Shown one piece after another: positions 7,887 to 16,015 of a DNA stretch of 64,000 nt. Origin of the DNA: Flavobacteriia bacterium (GTDB taxonomy: Bacteria; Bacteroidota; Bacteroidia; Flavobacteriales_D; Crocinitomicaceae); the NCBI GenBank assembly GCA_947490145.1, contig CANLGD010000001.1, forward strand, positions 58,580 to 122,579, read 5' to 3'. Every line of letters starts with the position of its first letter. Position 1 is the stretch's first letter. The position numbers and the translations under genes were made by a program. A model generated the notes under the pieces. That model did no database searches, had not been told where the DNA came from, and was given only the letters and a program-made list of their open reading frames with translations.

Positions 7887-9352
7887 TTTGTCTCTTTTGG
7901 TAAATAGTATAAAACCACTTTTGCATTTTTTGTAAAATACTTTTTCGCAACTCGCTGAATATCTTCTTTTGTTACTGCAAGGTATTTTTCCAATTCCTTA
8001 TTGATTATGTTTGCATTTCCGAAATAAACATGATTATTTGCTAAGTTTTCTGCAATTCCAGCAACTGAACTATTTGAAGAAACGATGTTATTTTCAAATT
8101 GATTTCTTAGTTTGTCAAATTCTTCTTGAGAAATTAATTCATTTTGTAATTGTTCAATTTCATCGTTTAGTGCTTTTTCAATTGTCTTTAAATCCACACC
8201 ATTTGCTCCAATTGCAGCAACAATTCCCATTCCTGGATCTTCCATTCCAAATGCGAATGAAAATGCTGCAACTGCTAATTGTTTTTTCTCTACAATATTT
8301 TTATCCATTCTAGAACTTGAACTTCCAGATAAAATGCTGTTCATCATTTCGATTGCATAAGCATCAGCGTTTGTTTGCTCAGGAAATCTATAACCAATAA
8401 ATACTGCTGGCAATTGAATGTTGTCGTAAACTGTATCGATAATTACTTTATCCAATGGAATTTCAGTTTTTGCTGGTCTTGGAATTACACATTCCATTGC
8501 AGAATATTTTTTGATAACTTTTTGCGCATCAGCATCTTTTGAAGCGATGAAGTTATTTTTCTCAAATTTCGCCTTTGCAATGCTGTATTTTGTTTCAAAA
8601 TCTTTGTCAGACAAATTTTCGTAATCTCTGTAAAGATTGATTGCTTGTCCAGCTGGAATTGTTGCGAAATATTTTTCAATCCATTTTTTTGTTTCTTCAA
8701 TATTGATGTCTCCAGCGATTGAAAGCGTTGAATTTGAAGGGACATAAAACGTTCTGTAGAAATTAATGTAATCAATTTCTTGGGCAGCATCTAAATGTTC
8801 CATACTTCCAATTGGTTGCCAATTATAAGGATGTTTTGTGAAAACTCGACTAAACATTTCTCCCATAAATGAACCGTATGGTTGATTGTCAACACGTTGT
8901 CTTTTTTCTTCTTTTACAACTTGTCTTTGTGTTTCGACACCAACATTTTCAACTTTTGCATGCAATAAACGCTCACTTTCCAACCATAAACCTAATTCTA
9001 ATTGGTTTGAAGGAAGAATTTCGTAATAATACGTTCTATCTTGAGACGTATTTGCATTTAAAGTTCCGCCGTTTGACTCAACTAAGCGATCGTATTCTCC
9101 ACGTTCGATATTTGTTGAACCTTCAAACAATAAATGTTCAAAGAAATGTGCGAAACCAGTTCTGTCTGGGTTTTCGTTTTTTGAACCTACGTGATAAAGA
9201 ATTGATACTGCAACAATTGGCGTTGCATGTTCTTCGTGTAAAATTACGTGAATACCGTTTGGTAAATCGTATTCTACATATTCAATTTTGCGCTGTGCCC
9301 AAGATGTTCCAATAAAACAAAGCGCTGCTACAGCTAAAAAACTTTTTTTCAT
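7883..9352 (-). CDS. M16 family zinc metallopeptidase (insulinase/pitrilysin-like), catalytic
   Basis: 489 aa, signal peptide MKKSFLAVAALCFIGTSWAQ. The inverted zinc motif HFFEH is at about residues 68-72, followed by NGGTLNANTSQDRTYYYEIL and a downstream glutamate-rich helix that supplies the third zinc ligand in this family. A second lobe runs from about residue 270 to the end. It is expected to act in the periplasm or outer membrane on short peptides, probably as a heterodimer with the zinc-less M16 protein encoded 160 bp downstream. Only the hairpin repeat separates the two genes, which supports one transcript. Confidence 0.92.
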   Translation of the reverse strand: MKKSFLAVAALCFIGTSWAQRKIEYVEYDLPNGIHVILHEEHATPIVAVSILYHVGSKNENPDRTGFAHFFEHLLFEGSTNIERGEYDRLVESNGGTLNANTSQDRTYYYEILPSNQLELGLWLESERLLHAKVENVGVETQRQVVKEEKRQRVDNQPYGSFMGEMFSRVFTKHPYNWQPIGSMEHLDAAQEIDYINFYRTFYVPSNSTLSIAGDINIEETKKWIEKYFATIPAGQAINLYRDYENLSDKDFETKYSIAKAKFEKNNFIASKDADAQKVIKKYSAMECVIPRPAKTEIPLDKVIIDTVYDNIQLPAVFIGYRFPEQTNADAYAIEMMNSILSGSSSSRMDKNIVEKKQLAVAAFSFAFGMEDPGMGIVAAIGANGVDLKTIEKALNDEIEQLQNELISQEEFDKLRNQFENNIVSSNSSVAGIAENLANNHVYFGNANIINKELEKYLAVTKEDIQRVAKKYFTKNAKVVLYYLPKETN

Positions 9353-9678
9353 ATTATAAATTTATTAAAAAATTTGTCGGTGTAAATATCTTAATAATTC
9401 TCCAAAGAAAAATAAAATGTTGATAATTGGTAATAAATTGAGTTGATTGGCAAGTAGGATTATAAGATATGAGGATTTTAAGAGTAGGCACAGCGACCGA
9501 TTTTTAATCGGACAAAATTTTGAATGTTTTACAGACGAAATCCATTTTGGGAAGCAGTTTGTGACTTTTGGGAAAGTTTGACTTCTCAAATGTTGCACAT
9601 AATTTGAACTAAAAGATTGTCTTCAGAAGGTGAAAAAAACAAACAAGCACCACAATTATTTAGTCGAATTCCAATCAA
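9353..9678. other. Intergenic region, no supported feature
   Basis: About 325 bp between the M16 gene and the LysR gene, both on the minus strand. It presumably holds the M16 promoter. The one open frame (9365-9598, minus) has no recognisable protein character and I do not call it. Confidence 0.6.
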
Positions 9679-10602
9679 CTAAAACTGCTCATACCAGCTA
9701 AATTTATCATGTATGAATTGTGATTTTTTGTTTTTTAAATGCTCTAAAAAAGAGTTTGAAACTGGAGAATGTTTCTTTCCTTTTAACCATATCAAACTCC
9801 AAGTTGTTTTAATTGGAAGACCTTTGATTGAAATAATTTGTAATTCCTTATTGAGCAATTCATTTTTAATTCCAATCAAGGGCATAATTGAATATCCGAG
9901 TCCAGCCAACAATGATTGTTTAACCGCCTCATTAGATGTTAATTCCATTTTCTTTAAGACAGAAATGTTATTGCTTTCAATAAAATTTTCCATTGTTTGT
10001 CTTGTACCTGAACCTTTTTCTCTAAAAATTAACGGCAAATCTTTAAATATTTCTAAAATGCTAGCAGATTTTTTAAATTTCGTTTTGGTGTTCCCTACCA
10101 AATATAACTTATTTTGAAGTAAATCCAATTTCTCAATATTTAATGTATTTGGTAAAATTGAAACAAGCGCAAAATCAACTTCATTGTTTTCCAAACTCTC
10201 AATAACTTTATTTTTATTAGTAACATCCATCATTAATTCTATACCAGCATGTTGCTGCATAAAATCAGTCAGAAAGTGCGGCATTACATATTTTCCTGTT
10301 GAAACTACGGAAATCTTTAAACGACCTGTTAATTTGCCTTTGTATGCTAAGGTTTTATAATTTATGGCATACACTTGATTGATAATATTTTCAGCTGCTT
10401 CGGCAATCTCCCTGCCAAAATCAGTGATGTAAATTTTTCGACCGACCACTTCCGTTAAAGGAATATCAAATTGATCTTGAAAATTTCTTAACTGAATAGA
10501 AACTGCTGGCTGTGAAAGGTGTAATTCTTCAGAAGCCTTTGTAACGCTTTGCGTTTGCGCGACTTTTAAAAATATTTGTAATTGATTTAAAGTATAGTTC
10601 AT
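9679..10602 (-). CDS. LysR-type transcriptional regulator, CbbR/CmpR-like
   Basis: 307 aa. An N-terminal winged helix-turn-helix (about residues 1-60: LNQLQIFLKVAQTQSVTKAS, LSQPAVSIQLRNF) is followed by a linker helix and a LysR substrate-binding domain with GKLTGRLKISVVSTGKYVMP, EVDFALVS and EKGSGTRQTMENFI. These strings are those I associate with CbbR/CmpR/CysL-type LysR proteins, which in autotrophs control CO2-fixation or bicarbonate-uptake genes in response to low carbon. The gene is transcribed divergently from a run ending with an SbtA-like bicarbonate transporter. Regulation of that run, and of itself through operators near its start codon, is inferred from position. Confidence 0.93.
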   Translation of the reverse strand: MNYTLNQLQIFLKVAQTQSVTKASEELHLSQPAVSIQLRNFQDQFDIPLTEVVGRKIYITDFGREIAEAAENIINQVYAINYKTLAYKGKLTGRLKISVVSTGKYVMPHFLTDFMQQHAGIELMMDVTNKNKVIESLENNEVDFALVSILPNTLNIEKLDLLQNKLYLVGNTKTKFKKSASILEIFKDLPLIFREKGSGTRQTMENFIESNNISVLKKMELTSNEAVKQSLLAGLGYSIMPLIGIKNELLNKELQIISIKGLPIKTTWSLIWLKGKKHSPVSNSFLEHLKNKKSQFIHDKFSWYEQF

Positions 10603-10647
10603 AAATTATTTTTATGGATTACATTACAAAGATAAATAAAAATTTAT
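10600..10647. promoter_or_regulatory. Candidate LysR operator pair
   Basis: Two inverted repeats lie in the divergent intergenic region: CATAAA-N5-TTTATG at 10600-10616, which includes the start codon of the LysR gene, and ATAAAT-N4-ATTTAT at 10632-10647. The right half-sites read TTTATGGATTA and TTTATGAATTA, 32 bp apart, about three helical turns. Paired sites on one DNA face are typical for LysR regulators, though A/T-rich DNA makes such repeats easier to find by chance. Confidence 0.45.
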
Positions 10648-10763
10648 GAATTAGTATTATCAACTTTGCAGAGTTAAACTCAGACACTATTTTTTTTTGA
10701 AAAAACAGTCAATTCAAAAACAAATGGTGTAAAAGTTGAAGCGGTAATTAAAATTGAATCACA

Positions 10764-10925
10764 ATGAGAAAAATAGGAAAAAAAACGAGTCTTTATGTGG
10801 TGTTAATGATTATTTTTTTAACACTATCTTTCGCAACTAAAGATGTTATTATAAGTCAACTTTTTGCAATTTTAGGAATATTTACTGGGTGCTTTGGTAT
10901 CCAACAAAAACACAATAAGGCATGA
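10764..10925 (+). CDS. Small membrane-anchored protein, unknown (53 aa)
   Basis: A 53-residue frame starting MRKIGKKTSLYVVLMIIFL, with a hydrophobic N-terminal helix, a second hydrophobic stretch (IISQLFAILGIFTGCFGI) and a polar tail. Its stop overlaps the next start in ATGA, the usual sign of translational coupling, and it is the first frame of the operon facing the LysR gene. It could be a one- or two-helix inner membrane protein. Function unknown. Confidence 0.55.
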   Translation: MRKIGKKTSLYVVLMIIFLTLSFATKDVIISQLFAILGIFTGCFGIQQKHNKA

Positions 10926-11203
10926 ACAAAACTGAAACATTAACATTAATTAATGGTAACTTCACCAATGATGAAGCGAGGGAAATTCTAATGAATATGT
11001 TTTCCTCAAAAATTAATTTTCATACAGTAAAAAATTGGAGTTCGCAAGAACGATGTGGACAAGAGGATGAAATTGCGCAAAAAAAAATCCCTGCTTTAAG
11101 AAATGAAATTAAAAAACTTGAAAGGATTTTAGCGGAAGCTAAAGCTAATAACAAAAAAATTGTGTTAAGTTCAGAAATCAATATTTCAATATTGGAAGAC
11201 TAA
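10922..11203 (+). CDS. Small soluble protein of unknown function (93 aa)
   Basis: I do not recognise this family. It is 93 aa, charged, with no signal peptide. The middle contains NWSSQERCGQEDEIAQKK and the C-terminal half is helical (IPALRNEIKKLERILAEAKA), probably a short coiled coil. The start overlaps the stop of the preceding 53-aa frame (ATGA) and its own stop overlaps the next start (TAATG), so all three are translationally coupled. Its fixed place ahead of the DUF6671 gene suggests it works with that protein. Confidence 0.75.
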   Translation: MNKTETLTLINGNFTNDEAREILMNMFSSKINFHTVKNWSSQERCGQEDEIAQKKIPALRNEIKKLERILAEAKANNKKIVLSSEINISILED

Positions 11204-12039
11204 TGTTCAAAGGAAGGAGTTTACTCATAGCAACTAAGCATGAAAAAGAAAAAGCTATTGGTCCAATTTTAGAAAAAGAATTGGGTGTAAAATGCTTTGT
11301 TATTAAAGAATTGGATACAGATTTACTTGGCACGTTTACTGGGGAAGTTGAAAGATTAAACGATTCTATAACGACTGTCAGAAATAAATGTCTTTTGGCA
11401 ATGGAGCTCGCAGATTGCGATTTAGCTGTTGCAAGCGAAGGTTCTTTTGGGCCGCATCCATCTATTTTTTTCGGATCGGCAGATGATGAGTTTTTGATTT
11501 TAATAGACAAGAAAAATGATCTTGAAATTATTGCGAGAGAGTTGAGTTTAGAAACCAATTTTAATGGCTCAGAAATTAAAAACGATAAAGAATTGAGTGA
11601 TTTTATTCAACTCGTAAAATTTCCAACTCACGGCTTGATTATGAGGAAGGATAAAGATGATTTTACCGATATAGTGAAAGGAATAACAAATCACGAAGAT
11701 CTAACGTGTACATTTCGTGATTTTATTTTAAAATACGGAAAAGCTTTTATTGAAACTGATATGAGAGCGATGTATAATCCCTTGCGCATGGAAGTTATAA
11801 AAAAAGCAACTTTAAAGTTAGCTAATAAAGTAAATACAGCATGTCCAAATTGTGCTACTCCTGGTTTTGGAATTACTGGTTCGAATCCAGGATTGCCCTG
11901 TGAGCTTTGTAATTTCCCCACTCGAAGTACCTTGAGTTACGTTTATATGTGTCAGAAATGTCAATATATAAAAGAAGAAAAATATCCCAATGAAAAACAG
12001 AGAGAAGACCCAATGTACTGCGATATTTGTAATCCATAA
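11203..12039 (+). CDS. DUF6671 family protein with C-terminal zinc ribbons
   Basis: 278 aa. The N-terminal ~190 residues are an alpha/beta domain with RSLLIATKHEKEKAIGPIL, LADCDLAVASEGSFGPHP, SADDEFLILID and FPTHGLIMRK. The last ~70 residues hold four CxxC pairs (CPNC, CELC, CQKC, CDIC), likely two zinc-binding ribbons. I associate this pattern with the uncharacterised DUF6671 family. The ASEGSFGPHPS loop looks like a ligand or phosphate loop, but no reaction can be assigned. It overlaps the preceding gene by one base and is followed after 8 bases by sua5, so it belongs to the presumed bicarbonate operon. Confidence 0.8.
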   Translation: MFKGRSLLIATKHEKEKAIGPILEKELGVKCFVIKELDTDLLGTFTGEVERLNDSITTVRNKCLLAMELADCDLAVASEGSFGPHPSIFFGSADDEFLILIDKKNDLEIIARELSLETNFNGSEIKNDKELSDFIQLVKFPTHGLIMRKDKDDFTDIVKGITNHEDLTCTFRDFILKYGKAFIETDMRAMYNPLRMEVIKKATLKLANKVNTACPNCATPGFGITGSNPGLPCELCNFPTRSTLSYVYMCQKCQYIKEEKYPNEKQREDPMYCDICNP

Positions 12040-12047
12040 TCAGAAAA

Positions 12048-13004
12048 ATGTTATCAAAAGACCTAAATAAAGCAAAAGAAGCTCTTCTTAAGAATGAACT
12101 AATAGCAATTCCTACTGAAACTGTATATGGTTTAGCAGGAAATGCTTTTAATGAAACTGCAATAAAAAAAATATTTAAACTTAAAAAAAGACCATTATTC
12201 AATCCTTTAATTGTTCATTTAAAGTCAGTTGAATATTTGCATGATATTACATGCGATATTCCTGATATTGCGCTTAAACTTGCCAATGAATTTTGGCCGG
12301 GACCCTTAACATTGGTTTTGAAAAAAAAAGATCACATATCAGATTTAATTAGTGCAGGAAAAAAAACTGTTGCTGTAAGAGTTCCAAGTCACCCACTGAC
12401 ATTAGCTTTATTAGAGGCACTTGACTTTCCATTAGCAGCACCTAGTGCAAACCCTTTTGGTTCAATAAGTCCTACAAATGCTGAACACGTTTTAAATTAT
12501 TTTGGAAAAGAGCTTAACATTATATTAGACGGCGGCGAATGCGAGAAAGGTGTTGAATCTACTATTATTGGATTTGAAAATGATCAGCCTGTATTGTTTA
12601 GATATGGTTCAATTTCTATAGAGGATATAGAAAAAATCACCGGAAAATTAAACATTATAATTCATAGTGAAAAAGCACCAAACTCTCCAGGGATGCTTTC
12701 TAGACATTATGCGCCAAAAACAGATACTTATCTCACAGAAAATATTCCTGAGTTATTAAAAAGTTTTGAGGGAAAAAAAGTAGGTTTACTACTATTTCAG
12801 AACCCTATTCAAAAAAACAACAATATTACGCAAGAAATTTTATCAAAATCTGGCGATTTTGTGGAAGCGGCTAAAAATCTATATGCTGCTATGCATCGTT
12901 TAGACCAAAATAATCTCGATGTTATCATTGCAGAGAAACTACCTAACATTGGTTTGGGTAAAACAATTAACGACAAATTGGAAAGAGCAACAAAAAAAGA
13001 ATAG
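12048..13004 (+). CDS. sua5: L-threonylcarbamoyladenylate synthase (Sua5/TsaC family)
   Basis: 318 aa, the full two-domain Sua5 length. The YrdC-like domain (about residues 1-200) has IPTETVYGLAGNAF, KKRPLFNPLIVHL, VAVRVPSHP and PLAAPSANPFGSISPT. The Sua5-specific domain follows a linker with SPGMLSRHYAPKTD. It makes threonylcarbamoyl-AMP from threonine, ATP and bicarbonate, the first step of the t6A37 modification of ANN-decoding tRNAs. It follows the DUF6671 gene by 8 bases, and the dihydroorotase gene starts directly after its stop. Many Bacteroidota carry sua5 elsewhere, so this may be a second copy. Confidence 0.95.
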   Translation: MLSKDLNKAKEALLKNELIAIPTETVYGLAGNAFNETAIKKIFKLKKRPLFNPLIVHLKSVEYLHDITCDIPDIALKLANEFWPGPLTLVLKKKDHISDLISAGKKTVAVRVPSHPLTLALLEALDFPLAAPSANPFGSISPTNAEHVLNYFGKELNIILDGGECEKGVESTIIGFENDQPVLFRYGSISIEDIEKITGKLNIIIHSEKAPNSPGMLSRHYAPKTDTYLTENIPELLKSFEGKKVGLLLFQNPIQKNNNITQEILSKSGDFVEAAKNLYAAMHRLDQNNLDVIIAEKLPNIGLGKTINDKLERATKKE

Positions 13005-14357
13005 ATGAAAACAATTATACGAAACGCCTCTATTGTAAATGAAGGCAAAATTATTGTTGCAGATATTTTAATTGTAAATGACAGAATTGAAAAAATAGGC
13101 AAATCTATTAATTTAACAGATACTGTTTCTAGAAAGGAAATTAGCGCCGAAGGTCTTTATTTACTTCCAGGTGTGATTGATGATCAAGTGCATTTTCGAG
13201 AACCAGGTTTAACGCATAAGGGAAATATTTATACAGAATCAAAGGCAGCAATTGCTGGAGGCATTACTTCGTTTATGGACATGCCTAATACATTACCAAA
13301 TGCATTAACGCAAGAATTGTTAGAGGAAAAATATGCCATCGCTTCAAAAACTTCATTTGCTAATTATTCTTTTTTCATGGGAATCAATCAACACAATTTA
13401 GAAGAAGCCCTAAAAACGGATAATGAAAATGTTTGCGGCATAACAGATGATGGTTTATATTTTAATAATGACGAGGGTATATTGGCAAATTATCCTCAAT
13501 TTTTAGAATCACTTTTTTCTCGAACAAACTCCCTAGTTGCTTTGCATAGCGAAGATGATAGTATCATAAAAAAGAATACAATTCATTACCGTAATATTTA
13601 TGGCGAAAACATTCCTCCAGAAATTCATCCCAAAATAAGAAGCGAAGAAGCATGCTTAAAGGCCACAAAACGTATTTTGGAAATTGCTAAAAAGCATAAA
13701 AATCGATTACATTTATTTCATATTTCAACGCTTGCGGAAGCTAATTTATTCGACAATAGAATTCCAATTCGAGATAAAAGAATAACAGCCGAGGCTTGTG
13801 TCCATCATCTTTGGTTTTCAGCTAAAGATTATCAAAAATTAGGTAACCATATAAAATGGAATCCGGCTATTAAAACCTTGGAAGATAAAAATGGATTATT
13901 AGCTGCCCTTTTAGAAAACAGACTTGATATTATAGCAACGGATCATGCACCGCATACGATAGAAGAAAAGATAGGGACTTATTTCAAGTCTTTATCAGGA
14001 GGACCTTTGGTTCAACATGCTTTACCTGCAATGCTTGAATTAGTTCATCAAGGAAAAATAAGTCTTGAAAAAATTGTTGAAAAAATGAGTCATCATGTAG
14101 CTGAAATATATAGGATTAAAGACAGAGGATACATTCGTGAAGGATATTATGCTGACTTAGTTCTCGTGGATTTAAATAATGAATGGCTGGTGACACCCGA
14201 AAATATTTTGTACAAATGCGTCTGGTCTCCATTTGAAAACAATTACTTCAAAAGTAAAATTATGAAAACATTTGTGAATGGAAGTTTGGTTTATGACAAT
14301 GGATTCGTTAATGAAAGCAAAAATGGTAAAAGATTAAAATTTGAAAAACAGAGATAA
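13005..14357 (+). CDS. pyrC: Dihydroorotase (class I, Bacteroidota type)
   Basis: 450 aa amidohydrolase. The N-terminal metal site reads GVIDDQVHFREPGLTHKG, with Gln where most family members have the first His of HxH. I recall this form as common in Bacteroidota. Other landmarks are MDMPNTLPNA, ITDDGLYFN, HLFHIST, and the catalytic IATDHAPHT near residue 305. It interconverts N-carbamoyl-aspartate and dihydroorotate in pyrimidine synthesis, in the cytoplasm. The ATG directly follows the sua5 stop. Its placement with bicarbonate-using enzymes may reflect that the carbamoyl group comes from bicarbonate. Other cyclic amidohydrolase activities are possible but less likely. Confidence 0.9.
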   Translation: MKTIIRNASIVNEGKIIVADILIVNDRIEKIGKSINLTDTVSRKEISAEGLYLLPGVIDDQVHFREPGLTHKGNIYTESKAAIAGGITSFMDMPNTLPNALTQELLEEKYAIASKTSFANYSFFMGINQHNLEEALKTDNENVCGITDDGLYFNNDEGILANYPQFLESLFSRTNSLVALHSEDDSIIKKNTIHYRNIYGENIPPEIHPKIRSEEACLKATKRILEIAKKHKNRLHLFHISTLAEANLFDNRIPIRDKRITAEACVHHLWFSAKDYQKLGNHIKWNPAIKTLEDKNGLLAALLENRLDIIATDHAPHTIEEKIGTYFKSLSGGPLVQHALPAMLELVHQGKISLEKIVEKMSHHVAEIYRIKDRGYIREGYYADLVLVDLNNEWLVTPENILYKCVWSPFENNYFKSKIMKTFVNGSLVYDNGFVNESKNGKRLKFEKQR

Positions 14358-14358
14358 A

Positions 14359-14973
14359 ATGAAAAGAATATTTATTACTGGAATTGGCACAAACATAGGG
14401 AAAACGTTCATTTCAGCCATCATAACGGAACATTTAGAGGCAGATTACTGGAAGCCTATTCAATCTGGTGATCTAGACAACTCAGATACGATGAAAGTTA
14501 AAAGTTTATTGTCTAATTCTAAATCCTTCTGTCACCCAGAAAAATTTAGATTATCACAGCCATTATCTCCTCATGCTGCAGCAAAAATTGACGGAATATC
14601 TTTAAGCTTGGACGACTTCATTATTCCCGAAACCGAAAACCATTTAATTATTGAGGGCGCTGGTGGATTAATGGTTCCATTAAATAATGAGATTTTAATT
14701 GCCGATTTAATTCAACATCTCAAAGCAAGTGTAATCATAGTATCACAAATTTATTTGGGAAGCATAAATCATACATTATTGACTATTCAAGAATTGAAAC
14801 GCAGAAAAATCGATATTTTGGGTATTGTTTTCAATGGAGATCCTACTCCTGAAACGGAACATTTCATTGAACAATTTTCAGAAATACCGGTTCTATTCAG
14901 GACAGATATTGAATCTCAAATAGACAAACAAACAGTTATCAAATACTCAAAATCGAATTTGATAAAAATATAA
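14359..14973 (+). CDS. bioD: Dethiobiotin synthase
   Basis: 204 aa from the ATG at 14359, one base after the dihydroorotase stop. A TTG at 14341 would extend it by six residues and overlap the previous gene, so I reject it. The P-loop GIGTNIGKTF is near residue 7-16, the substrate lysine motif WKPIQSGD follows, and the second nucleotide region reads EGAGGLMVPLN. The enzyme closes the ureido ring of biotin from 7,8-diaminopelargonate, CO2 and ATP. No other biotin genes are next to it, so bioD is separated from its usual bioABF neighbours, which is unusual for a housekeeping copy. Confidence 0.95.
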   Translation: MKRIFITGIGTNIGKTFISAIITEHLEADYWKPIQSGDLDNSDTMKVKSLLSNSKSFCHPEKFRLSQPLSPHAAAKIDGISLSLDDFIIPETENHLIIEGAGGLMVPLNNEILIADLIQHLKASVIIVSQIYLGSINHTLLTIQELKRRKIDILGIVFNGDPTPETEHFIEQFSEIPVLFRTDIESQIDKQTVIKYSKSNLIKI

Positions 14974-15052
14974 AAACATGCCATTCTTTGATAAAAGCTA
15001 AAATATCAATAAAATTACAAAAGATATAAATCAAAAATAAAGTTTAGAAGAT

Positions 15053-16015
15053 ATGAATTTTAACTTACTTATAGAAAACCTAACAAATCCAGCATTACTA
15101 TTTTTTGTCCTTGGAATAATTGCCGTTTATTTAAAAAGCGATTTAGAAATCCCTGCAAATTCGTCAAAATTTATTTCGTTGTATTTACTGTTCGCAATAG
15201 GTTTCAAAGGTGGTCAAGAATTGTCTCATGAGGCATTTACGATGGAAATTGGATGGTCTATGTTATTCGGAGTTCTAATTTCCTTATTAATCCCCCTTTA
15301 CTCATTCTTTATTCTTAAAAGAAGATTGAGTGTGTTTGACGCTGGTGCAATAGCCGCTGCTTATGGCTCGGTAAGTGCAGTAACATTCGTTACGGCAGTT
15401 TCTTACCTCGAATCACAGCAGTTAGAACTTCATGGCCATATGGTTGCAATTATGGCTTTGATGGAATCACCAGCAATTATTATAGGTCTTGTTCTGATTT
15501 CTATTTTTAATAAAAACGAGGAAGAAAAAATAAAGAAACGATCAGCAATTAAACATTCTTTTACAAATGGAAGTGTTTTACTTATTCTTGGAAGTTTGAT
15601 TATTGGTTATATAGCTAATGCCAAGCAGGCCGAAGGAATCAAGCCTTTTACAAATGACCTTTTTAAAGGTTTTCTGGCGATTTTTCTTTTAGATATGGGT
15701 ATTACAAGTGGCAAAAAGTTAAAAGCATTTTTCTCATTCGGTTGGTTCCCAATTATTTTTGCCATTTTAATACCACTTGTTAATGGTTGCGTCGTTGCAA
15801 TGTTGAGTTCACTTGTAACAGAAGACATAACTAATCGATTTATGTTTGCAGTTTTAGCAGCAAGTGCCTCATACATAGCAGTTCCTGCAGCAATGAAAAT
15901 CTCAGTTCCACAATCAAATCCTGGATTATTCTTGCCAATGGCTCTTGCAGTTACTTTTCCGATAAATATTACAATTGGTATGCCTATCTATTTTCTACTT
16001 GTCCAAAATACTTAA
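15053..16015 (+). CDS. SbtA-like sodium-dependent bicarbonate transporter
   Basis: 320 aa, about ten membrane helices in two inverted halves. Typical SbtA/DUF897 strings are present: FAIGFKGGQEL near residue 50, AYGSVSAVTFVTA, MALMESPAIIIGL, LLDMGITSG and ASASYIAVPAAM. In cyanobacteria SbtA is a high-affinity Na+/HCO3- symporter. No adjacent SbtB (PII-like) gene is seen. It lies 79 bp after bioD on the same strand and is the last gene of the run opposite the CbbR-like regulator. It is the strongest functional clue for the region, pointing to bicarbonate supply. Confidence 0.9.
   Translation: MNFNLLIENLTNPALLFFVLGIIAVYLKSDLEIPANSSKFISLYLLFAIGFKGGQELSHEAFTMEIGWSMLFGVLISLLIPLYSFFILKRRLSVFDAGAIAAAYGSVSAVTFVTAVSYLESQQLELHGHMVAIMALMESPAIIIGLVLISIFNKNEEEKIKKRSAIKHSFTNGSVLLILGSLIIGYIANAKQAEGIKPFTNDLFKGFLAIFLLDMGITSGKKLKAFFSFGWFPIIFAILIPLVNGCVVAMLSSLVTEDITNRFMFAVLAASASYIAVPAAMKISVPQSNPGLFLPMALAVTFPINITIGMPIYFLLVQNT

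Noticed and set aside
9365..9598. 77-codon open frame on the minus strand between the M16 and LysR genes
   Set aside because: No recognisable protein features, unusual composition, and it occupies the expected M16 promoter region.
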